Of a stretch of DNA of 64,000 nt, positions 54,704-64,000 are shown one piece after another. The notes under the pieces were generated by a model. The model did not search any database, was not told the DNA's origin, and worked only from the letters and a program-made list of their open reading frames with translations. Source of the stretch: Sipunculus nudus (taxonomy: Eukaryota > Annelida > Sipuncula > Golfingiida > Sipunculidae). The DNA is taken from contig CM049308.1 in NCBI GenBank assembly GCA_026874595.1, positions 79,902,124 to 79,966,123 on the forward strand, written 5' to 3'. Numbering within the stretch: position 1 is the first letter of the stretch; every line of letters begins with the position of its first letter. The position numbers and the translations under genes are program-made.

Positions 54704-57315
54704 TTTTTAGCTCAGCTGACTGAAAGTCATTTGAGCTATAGCGATCACTCTTTGTCTGTCATCCGTCCAGCCGTCCGTTAACAGGGCACAAACGGTAACC
54801 ATAAGAACTAGAAACTTCTAACTGTACATCCAGACAGGTCCATAAAAATCTCCTTGGAAACCTGAAATTAGGTCTCTGTTACCCATATTCTTCTAGCTAT
54901 GGGGCTCCGAAGTACCCCTCAGAGTAATGGAAAATTTGATACAAAAGCTAAAGTATCTGAACAACTAATGCATTGATCACCATGATTCTTTGCATGCATA
55001 TTCATCATGGAGTGTTTCATCAGTTTCTGCAGACTGGTGACACCACCTGTATTATTTTTATTTTTTACGATTTTTTTTTCTCTATTTTGAGACCTAAAAA
55101 GATGCGGTCATCTGTTAACAGGGCACAATTTATAACGACTGGACCTAGAATCTTCTTTCTTGACATGCAGGGAGGCCAATGAAATGTCTTCTTGGAACCC
55201 TAAAATAAGGTCTCTGTTACCCAAATCCTCTGAGCAAAAGGGCTTCAGAATATTTCCCAGAATATTAGAAAATTTGATACAAAAGCTCAAGTATCGGAAC
55301 AACTAATGCATTGATCACTATGATTCTTTGCATACATATTCATCGTGGAGTGTTTCATCAGTTTCTGCAGACTGGTGGTGCCACCTGTATCTTTTCAATT
55401 TTTTTACGATTTTTATCTCTATTTTTGAGACCTTTAAAGATGAGGTCATCTGTTAACAGGGCACAAATCGTAACGACTGGACCTAGAATCTTCTCTCTTG
55501 ACATGCAATGAGGCCTATGAAATGTCTCCTTGGAAACCTAAAATTAGGTCTCTGTTACCCAAAATCACTGAGCTATGGGGCTTTGAAGTACCCTTCAGAA
55601 TAATGGAAAATTTGATACAAGAGCTTAAGTATCTGAACAACTAATGCATTGATCACCATGATTCTTTGCATGCATATTGATCATTTTTATTAGTTTCTGC
55701 AGACTGATTGGGCCACCTGTATTTTTTCGATTTTTTTTTATTTTTAGCTCAGCTGACTAAAATCTGTGACCTTGACCTTCATCTTCAAGGTCAAATCTGC
55801 AGAAATGTGAAATATTTGTGAACCCCATAACTTTTGAAGTATTCAATATTTTGTCCTCAAGTTTGGTTAACCAATTGTTCCTACCAAGTTTTCTGACAAG
55901 TTTAAAGCCTCGTGACCTTGACCAGGAAAATCAAGGTCAAATCAGCTGAATTATAGTTATGGTTTTGTGAAGACGATAACTTTTGAAGTATTTCACATTT
56001 TGTCCTAAAATTTTGTACACCAATCAGTTGTTCCTACCAAGCTCTCAGATAACTTTGAAACCTGGTGACCTTTGACCAGGATCTTCAAGGTCAAATCAGC
56101 AGAAAGTTTGGATGAGATAACCTTTGAAGGGTTGCATGTTTTCCTCCAAAATTTGAAACACTCATTGTTCTTACCAAAATTTCATCGGAGTTTCAAACCT
56201 GGTGACCTTGACTTTTTTCTTTAAGGTCAAATCTGCTGAAATGTAACATTTTTGTTGAACCCCATTAATTTTGTAGTATTTCCAATTTTGTCCTCAAATA
56301 TGGTACACAAATTGTTACTACCAATTTCTCAGATGAGTTTAAAACCTGTTTACCCTGATAAGGATCTTCAAGGTCAAATCAGCTGAATTATAGTTATTGT
56401 CTTGTGGACGAGATAACTTTGAAGGGCTGCAAACTTTCCTCCGAAATTTGGAACACTTATTGTTCCTACCAAAATCTAGGATGTGTTTGAAACTCTGTGA
56501 CCTTGACCTTGATCTTCAAGGTCAAATTTATGCAATTCTAGGCTTATTGTTACCCCATCACTTAGGAAGTACTGAAGACTTTCTTCAAATTTGACACACC
56601 AGTTCTTTCTGCCGAAATGTCATCAGAGTTCGAAAGGGGTGACCTTGACCTTCAATGTCTAATTTGCTGAAATCTAGATTCATTGTTTTGAGACATTGAA
56701 TATGTTACCCCTAATGTTTTGGGATGGCCCATAGGGGGAGACATAGAACAGTTTTGCACTGCAGAAGCAAGGCTATTCTAGTTTCAAGTTTTATACACAT
56801 TTTTATGTCTTTTTTTAGAACTTCAAATGAAGCAGTTGTCCATTAACAGGGCACAAATCATGAGTGTTGGACCTAGAATCTTCTAACTTGAATTCCTTGG
56901 AGTTCCATGAAAAGTATCCTTTGAAACTTGAAACGAGGTCATGGTTAACTATATTTTGCAAATAAGGGGAGAAAACATGATTTTTAAGCACCAAGTGAGT
57001 CAGATGGGACACATATTTTATCCATTTGGCCTAAAATCCTCATACATGACTTTCAGGGAGGTCCCTAAAAATCTCCTTGGAAACCTGAAATGTCACTCTG
57101 ACCCATTTTCTGCAAGCTGTGTAGAGGAACTTGATTTTTACACTTAATTAGTCTGGTGGGCACAAATGGTAGCAGCTGCATGTAAAATAATGTCAATGTA
57201 ACCTATATCTAAGGTCTGTTGGCAAAATGCATGATTTTGAGCACTCGGAGTCTTTTGCCCATTTTTCAAGGCTCCTTGAATTCAGCTGAGCGTCATGGCC
57301 CATGGGCCACTTGTT
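54704..57315 (+). mobile_element. Helentron-like element, AGCTCAG family, copy C, interrupted
   Basis: It starts TTTTTAGCTCAGCTGACT with leader GTCATCCGTCCAGCCGTCCG. It has ~330-bp units (CTGTTAACAGGGCAC-type landmark near 54775, 55112, 55450 and 56838). It ends TTCAGCTGAGCGTCATGGCC, hairpin GGCCCATGGGCC, ACTTG before TT. The third unit is split by the insertion at 55742-56781. Confidence 0.65.
55742..56781 (+). mobile_element. Nested element with ~145-bp units carrying inverted TCAAGGTCA
   Basis: It begins in a T-run (TTTTTAGCTCAGCTGACT) and ends GGCTATTCTAG before TTT. A TTGC...GCAA hairpin precedes the end. Seven units carry AAGGTCAAAT or a variant at 55787, 55933, 56087, 56223, 56370, 56518 and about 56653, usually paired with an upstream TGACCTTGACC. 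The 5' start resembles the host family, so the exact left boundary is uncertain. Confidence 0.55.
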
Positions 57316-60300
57316 AAGTTATATCTTTATATATACATGTATATTGGAATACAAGTCACTGTGACCTAATTTTTTGTTTCCTCAGATGACCTTTCTGGAC
57401 CAGTTAGCCTGTGAAATTTTATGGTGTACAGTTGTGCCCTGTTAACAACAGACTGATGTATGGCTTCTGATGTTTTTGGGGCCTTATCTTGTTTTATCAG
57501 GGTTTAGTTGCCCAATATTTCTCCCATAAAGCCAATTTCCAAATAAATTTCAAAAGTCCAGTATTTTAATACACCATCAACATTATTTAATCATGACTCG
57601 GAAAGTATGGTGGCGTGTATTATCCTGGGAATTGTATCGTCATAGCCCTCTTATAAACACATGCATACTGGTCATGTATCTTTACCCAATTATCACCCAC
57701 CATTCATTCAAGGAAAAGATAAACAAAACAAGGTATATCTTGATAGATGATTTATCTCATGTCTCAACTCATACAATACTTGTACATTATTACTCAACAT
57801 AAGCACATACTGGTAATGTAACAGAAAATGTGAGGAGAAACAAGTCTAAACAATTGTGAGGATAAACCAGTATCTTGGAAAATAAACAGTGTGCACTAAA
57901 CAGATATAATTAAACCAGTATTGAGCCATGCTAAGTTGTAATTATGATATGATTAAACTTTGATTTAAACAAGGATTGTACCCTTATTTGTATTTGTACT
58001 TCAATGGTTATATGGTTGGAAAACAGCTATGATATTCATATCAGTTACAGAAAATATAAATGTGCACAGAAAAGTTAAGACTTCAATGATGTATTCAGTT
58101 TTGAAGAGATGTTACATTCAATGATGGGATCAATTTAAATGGACTCTTACATTCAACCATGGGTGCATATATTTCATGCTGTGAATTTTGTTTAAAAATG
58201 TAGGGATAAGAACAATTTAATTGCTTTGGAGTTGTTATGACAGCTATATTTCTCATACACATTTAGTAGTGTATTAATTATTAGTGCAAACGATAGCAGG
58301 ACTGGTCCTTATGATGACATTATGCCAAATTTACAAGATTCAACTGTACCAGCAACATATAATCTTATCAATTTCATCAACTTCAATTCTCCTCCAAGTT
58401 TCAATCACCAAGGTCAGTTACATGTCCGCCACTGCATTATACACCATATTTAAACTGCCATATTCATATTGTAAAGTCAAACAGGACCTGCATTACAGCA
58501 GCAAGCAACTGCAAATACTTGAACACTTGTCTCAGACAGTACCAAGCCTCTTATATGGTCCCTATTTATACCCTAAGGTGAGGTCACAGGAAGATTCTTG
58601 GCCACTAAAAAAAGTTAGACACTACATGTGGTTGTGCTATTAACATTGCTTGCAGCTAGCTGTAGGTATCAGTGGAAATTAATTCCGCTGTAAATAAGGT
58701 TATTTTTTGTACCCAAGTTTTTTAAAGGATAGGTTCATGGCCTGTAGGAGGAATTGTCTATATTATATGAGAATGAAGGTAACAATGATGTGTTATTTTT
58801 AATACATTTTTGAATTCATGTTTTATAATATTATATTAATCTAGAAACCTCATGCAGATAAACTGGATAGAATCTGAGGTTCAACGGGGCACAAACAGGG
58901 TTCAAAAGGATCCTGTGCCTTAACCACTATTTCGTCATTCTAAAAAAGAATTTTGAGCGACCAGTAAGTATATTCGATGGATCTAGTCCTGTCAGTGTCT
59001 TCAAAGTTTATGCCATGAGAGGTGTGGGAAGGGTTTTCTGGGCAACCAGATGCCACTGGGTACAATACTTGTAGAACTACTCCCAACTTCTGCATTATAT
59101 GCCGAGCATATGGAGTGGTCAATGATTCTTTACTGGGCTTTAGGACACTTGATGTAATTTGCAAAAAAATGGCAAGAGACAGAATTACTCACTGTACGAT
59201 GTACATTAAATAGAAATTTCATTACTGAAAAGAGGTAATCACAATCACCATAATCATTATCATTTTATCACTGAATGTTAAGCCCTGACAAATAATGGTA
59301 AATTGATGTACCAGTAATGATGAATGTACACACATTCAAAGACTGCAGTCAAAATGTAGGAGCCCAGTCGGGTAATATGAACACTTTACAAAAGGCAAGC
59401 ATCTCACCCATGTAAACTGCAACTTCAATATAACAAAATCTGTTGCCTTGTTAGTTTAATCCCAAATTACATAAAAGTTTGGGACATTTTTTATTTTTCT
59501 GTGTTGTATCAAATTAATGTAAAGAAAGAACTTGAGACTCCTGGATTTATTTATGACACATTAACAGGACTGGGTACTTAAAAACCCAACTCATTAAACA
59601 GAAAAGTGTCTGAAGTTGTTTACCCTTTTATCTGAATCTTATCTGTCAAATGGATGTAGTTTCACAATATATGTATATCGTGCTGTTCTCTGCCATAAAC
59701 ACCAATTTCTATAAGCACTTTTGAGGTCCTGCTTATTTGAATTTTTAATATTTAGCACATAAAATAAGCTGGTGAAAGTGCATTATAAATGAAATACACA
59801 TAGGAAATCAACTCATACACAATTGAAATAAACAACTGGAGATAACAGAAATATCAGTACAAGACCTATCATAATCACAACTCACAAGTTTGTAAACGAT
59901 TCACCATTCTCAAACTTCAAACATACTGTATGAACATGACTTTAAACATTTCATATGTTAAATATTGATTTATGACATCTTAACTTTGGTATGGGCCAAG
60001 TGAATCCCTGTGTGGTTATTTATTATCATTAAATTAATATCAAAGTTACCACTCTAGCTTATTTCACCATTCCCTTGACTCAGTCAATAATGCACAGCAA
60101 TATCTATTATCCACCATTCAGGACAAATGTTGGTTAGTCAAGTAGCCACTGACATCCAGTATTAACAAGATACAAAGGCAGTCAATTTGCAGGAACTGAT
60201 GTAAGAACAGAATGTATTCTTTATGTAGTTCCTTCACACAATTTTCAAGCTTTCTACTTGAAAGAGGCAGTCGTTCTAAATCAAGGCAAGTCTATCTTCC

Positions 60301-61291
60301 CTGAGCAAACTTTAACACGCCTGTACTCGTGATTGTCACGATACTAATTAACAGCTCACGTAACACTGGAAATACAGACAGATGAAACATCAAATAATTA
60401 CTTATTCAAATTACTACAAACTGTCAGATTCTTCCTTTTTATCATGTATTAGCCCATCCTTTTTTTTAGCTATTTGGCCTATTCAGACACGTCTTCAATC
60501 CACTTGCGATCTCTTGACACATGCCATGAATTAAGGCATTACCTTTCTGTGTAGCCCATCTGTTATCACTAAATGACTGGATGATCAACAAGTGTTTTCC
60601 CCTTCACATACAGACTGATAATTGGACATTTTGTGATCATTCAACAGCATACAATCAAACCTTTGAGTTTTTCCATTGAGGCATTAACCACTGAAGGTTT
60701 AATAGTTGTTCTATTTTATCTATTCATCAATATTCCACACCAATGTCCAGCTCATAAAAGAGCAAGATATTCTTACACTTGTAAAACTAATCAATCTTTC
60801 TCTTTTTTCTATTTCATTAACTCTGTATACAGCATAAATACTTTTTTCATCACCTTAGCTAAATTAGTTAGTTCTGAACACCCGGCAATCTAATGTCTAA
60901 ATCTCTGTCAAAAGACAAAACCATCACCAGTTAAGAGTTGTTACCGAAAATGAAGCATAATGGGAACAATACCAAAATACACCAAGATTAATCGGGAAAA
61001 TGAAGGGTCAAAGGTTAAAGGTCAGTCTAACTGACCTCTCTTATTTTGCCATCTGACCAGTCAACTGGACATTTTGCATAGGCTTTCTGTTAGTGTTTAA
61101 TTGGGACATTTTTATTTCACAAAGACATTTCAAATGTTACTTAATATGCTTTATACAATGAGTATCACAAATTGGTCCAAACTGGACAAAAATACCTTTC
61201 AACTGAGTGAGCCAGAAATGACACAATGTTACATAATTTAAAATTTTACAATAACAAAAGCGTTATTCATAGACATCCTAAAAATAAACAA

Positions 61292-61297
61292 TTTATT
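61292..61297 (-). terminator. Candidate glucosidase poly(A) signal
   Basis: AATAAA on the minus strand about 460 bases beyond the stop. If used, the 133-bp (AT)n tract lies inside the 3' UTR. Confidence 0.3.
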
Positions 61298-61328
61298 GCT
61301 ACTCATCCCTTTTAATTTAAAAAAATAC

Positions 61329-61466
<138 letters not shown>

Positions 61467-61757
61467 AAAACCACACTTAAATGATCATTAATGATCATTA
61501 CCTTCTCAAAATCTAACTGATTTTAACAATGATTCGTTTTTAATTTTGCCAAGCAGCTTTTTAAAAAATATAAATTCATAATCACACTTATGCCATTGTA
61601 TAAATCTCTGCAGCTCTCTCACTGACATGAGAATGACAACCCTGACAATATCAGCATCGGCACTGTTCTGTGGATGGCATGTGCCTTGTATATTTGTTAT
61701 GATCATGATGTGAATGGAATGACATATATTTATACGATCCTAGCTCAACAGGATACG

Positions 61758-61864
61758 TTACTTAAGTGTGATGGTAAAGTTTTCTCTGATAAGAACTCCA
61801 GGTTTTCTGATCACTAGGACCTGGGTATGCGAGTCATATTTATGGTCCAGGGCATGGCTCTCTC
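61758..61864 (-). CDS. GANAB/GANC: Glucosidase last coding exon
   Basis: Acceptor TTTCAG|G. It encodes ESHALDHKYDSHTQVLVIRK then PGVLIRENFTITLK and TAA at 61758. The RKPG-X-L/N-I/V core is the family's C-terminal motif. Confidence 0.92.
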
Positions 61865-63847
61865 CTGAAACAAAAGCATACACATACTGTTTTATACACC
61901 TGGTGTGATGAGGGTACAGCTTGGGTTACATGCTTACAAGTATGATCACTAAATTACAAACTAATGAGTTACAAATATAATCAATTGAAAGATTATTTCT
62001 TGGGCAAATCTGTATCAATGATTTGAATAATGACAAGTATTATTTTGGAAATTTATAAGAAAAAATTTATTATAATTTGTAAGAGTACATGACAGTTCAT
62101 CTGGCATTTATGAGTATTCAAATGCAGTTAATTACAATTAATCTAGAATTTATTAGTACTCAAATGCAATAATTAATATTATTTAAAGAAGAGAAATCAT
62201 GGGAATAAATCCAAAACTTAGCACCAGCAGTATAATACCCAACGTATTGTTAAAAATCTTTTAGTGTCCAATCTTACTTATGAAAATCTTGTCAAATAAA
62301 TTGAAAGTGGGCTGTTTCCAATTGTGACTAATCTTGTGGTGTTAACTGCAACTTGCCTAATATATTGATCAATGAAAGATGACATTATAAATAAATAGTA
62401 GCATTTCTAGTGATAGCAGGCCAAAATGTGCGAGTATACAGGATTGGTTCTAAAACTTTATCAGTGATATGAATCCAGTGAATATGGGCAAATTTTAAAA
62501 TGGTCAGACCATTATTAATCATTCTGACATTGACAGGTAAAGAACATTACCTCCTGCCGTGATTTCAACTGATACTGGAGCAGGACTCAGACCCACCACC
62601 ACAACTCTCTCCAACCATTCATTGGTCTCATAATGGCCCTTTTCATCAGCATTTCTGTAAAACAAAATACACAGTGTGCAGCAAAGACACAAGTTTGTGC
62701 CAAAGTTATTGGTAGTTTACCATGTAACCCATGTGTGACAGCAAAGTGATTTAATTCAATTGCACCCCTGGATGGCTGAGTGGTAAAACGCTTGGCCTTC
62801 TCCGCTGGTGACCCGGGTTTGATTCCTGGGGTAGCTCTGAGATTGGGTAATGGTGGCCCATCCAAAGCCGGTGGTTTTTCTCCGGGTCCTCCAGTTTCTC
62901 CACCTAGACTGACTAGCGAGCGTCACACATTCGAGCCGTGGAGAGTACCTCGTATTAGTTATTATATATAAATATTTGTACAATCCATGTAAAACAAATA
63001 AAGTTTATAATACCCCTTTTTCCATCAGAATATGATCATCTTGGAAACCAGAGCTTTAAGTAGCTTCAGCTCAATCCATTGATACATGTTTATCTATATA
63101 TGCAAACGTTGGATACCACTCGAATGTATTTACTATATATATTGTATAAATAAATCATTCAAACATCAAAGAACACATCAATTTTACTTCATATTCATAA
63201 GCAAATAATTGCACACTTTTTTTGCTCAGTGTTTACTACTTCTTATTTGCATCCACACATTATAAGCACATGATCAGCTTCTGAATCATATGTATGACTA
63301 TCATCACTGGAAAATTCTCATTCCCCCCCCCCCCCCCCCAATAAAAGGTCACTGATCATCCTTTATTTTTATTTTTTTACAAATTTATACGTTTTCTTCT
63401 TAATGGCCAACAAACATTATCAGTTTGCTCTTAGAAATCTTGATTTCCATGACTTAGAATTTTAGCTTTCCCCTCATCTCTCTCTTGGGTAAATAACGAT
63501 TGCATTCAGTTTATTTTGATAAGGGAAAAGAAAGAACAGTATGACTCATAGCTACCGTATCCATGCATGAATATTGTTCTTAGAACATGCAATGTCTTCA
63601 GTATTTTCCTACAACTTATCAATATTTTTCCGGCATATTTCTGGTACATTTCAGTAATGAGGAAGACCCTGCCTTAGCATGCTAGTGTATACACAAGTTA
63701 TATATTTTGTTAAATAAGACCTGGGTGATATACTTACTCGCTGGTCAGTTCCCTGTTTTTGAACGTAAACTGCCGAAGCAAGTATTGACCTTTTTGGTAT
63801 TCATGGGAGTTGTAATCATCAACATATAGCTGGCCCTCAGCTTCTCC
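61758..63847 (-). CDS. GANAB/GANC: Neutral alpha-glucosidase (GH31, GANAB/GANC type), C-terminal part only
   Basis: The last three coding exons of a gene entering from the right: 63847-63738, 62654-62551 and 61864-61758. They encode 107 residues. Recognisable stretches are EGQLYVDDYNSHEYQKGQYL, NEWLERVVVVGLSPAPVSV and LVIRKPGVLIRENFTITLK then stop. These correspond to the C-terminal beta-domain of glucosidase II alpha ('GELFLDDGHTFNY', 'IERVVIIGAG' and 'LVLRKPGINVASDWSIHLR' in GANAB as I recall it). GANAB trims glucose from N-glycans in the ER; GANC is a close paralogue. The catalytic domain is outside the window, so the paralogue cannot be decided. Splice sites are GT-AG and phases agree. 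Confidence 0.92.
62551..62654 (-). CDS. GANAB/GANC: Glucosidase penultimate coding exon
   Basis: Acceptor TTTTACAG|A, donor GGAG|GTAATG. It encodes NADEKGHYETNEWLERVVVV then GLSPAPVSVEITAG. Confidence 0.93.
62763..62960 (+). mobile_element. tRNA-derived SINE, antisense in glucosidase intron
   Basis: The tRNA-like head has A box TGGCTGAGTGG (62773-62783) and B box GGTTTGATTCC (62816-62826). The body contains GGTGGTTTTTCTCCGGGTCC and CCAGTTTCTCC, a block I recall from SINEs across many invertebrates. It is well preserved, so relatively young. Confidence 0.75.
63325..63340. repeat. Poly-C tract in glucosidase intron
   Basis: About 16 consecutive C (G on the sense strand of the gene). A comparable G run lies at 16315-16328 in BBOF1 intron 9. 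Confidence 0.9.
63738..63847 (-). CDS. GANAB/GANC: Glucosidase third-from-last coding exon
   Basis: Acceptor TTTTACAG|G, donor GA|GTAAGT. It encodes GEAEGQLYVDDYNSHEYQKG then QYLLRQFTFKNRELTS. 63848-64000 is intron; the next exon lies beyond the window. Confidence 0.93.
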
Positions 63848-64000
63848 CTGTAAAATCAAACAGCAACAGTATCATTAAAAATAAAATGTCCTTGGTTAAT
63901 AACCTTAGACAAACACAGTATAATACTTACAAAGCACTGGTGAACATAGGAGTGAACATAGCAAAGACAATACAAACTATAATACTGTAAACAAGTCCTA

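Noticed and set aside
62587-62983. Gly/Pro-rich open frames on both strands
   Set aside because: They arise from the SINE at 62763-62960 and the antisense of the glucosidase exon.

Overview
This is eukaryotic nuclear DNA: AT-rich, with split genes, canonical GT-AG introns, long microsatellites and many dispersed repeats. The repeats suggest a mollusc, most likely a bivalve: several families of non-autonomous elements with internal tandem repeats and GTCCGTCC-rich leaders, plus tRNA-derived SINEs. That placement is inferred from repeat character and was not searched.

Three protein-coding genes can be read exon by exon. (1) Minus strand, 8303-26642: BBOF1 (CCDC176), a coiled-coil basal-body/axoneme protein. 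Its 12 coding exons join in frame to 530 aa. (2) Plus strand, 34252-48417: an ectonucleoside triphosphate diphosphohydrolase of the ENTPD5/6 type. Its 13 coding exons join to 465 aa, with all apyrase conserved regions present. (3) Minus strand, 61758 to beyond the right edge: the last three coding exons of a GH31 neutral alpha-glucosidase (GANAB/GANC type).

BBOF1 and ENTPD are divergent, and from memory human BBOF1 and ENTPD5 are also neighbours at 14q24.3. The interval upstream of the BBOF1 start holds a near-symmetric RFX X-box (26771-26785), which fits a ciliary gene. A candidate non-coding first exon of ENTPD, with a 25-codon upstream ORF, overlaps the same spot. ENTPD and the glucosidase converge. 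Both enzyme types are linked to glucose trimming and UDP removal in the ER/Golgi glycoprotein quality-control cycle.

The rest is repeat-rich. 1-917 is a higher-order tandem array of ~26-bp units. 3802-4304 holds a long hairpin and two copies of a tRNA-like Pol III unit. BBOF1 intron 1 carries a SINE, a Mutator-like element with a 9-bp target duplication, and a 45-bp-TIR MITE close to the promoter. At least five element families (11.7-14.1, 27.5-28.8, 32.3-33.3, 44.6-46.1, 46.2-47.8 and 54.7-57.3 kb) share one unusual end structure. Each has a 5' motif repeated in inverted form just inside the 3' end, then a short hairpin, then CTAG or CTTG abutting a T-run, with no target duplication. This is the layout described for Helentron-associated rolling-circle elements. 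48.4-61.7 kb is intergenic, with a 36-bp minisatellite at 52.96-53.49 kb.

Boundaries of coding exons rest on reading-frame continuity, splice signals and recalled family sequence. UTRs and repeat-family names are less certain.
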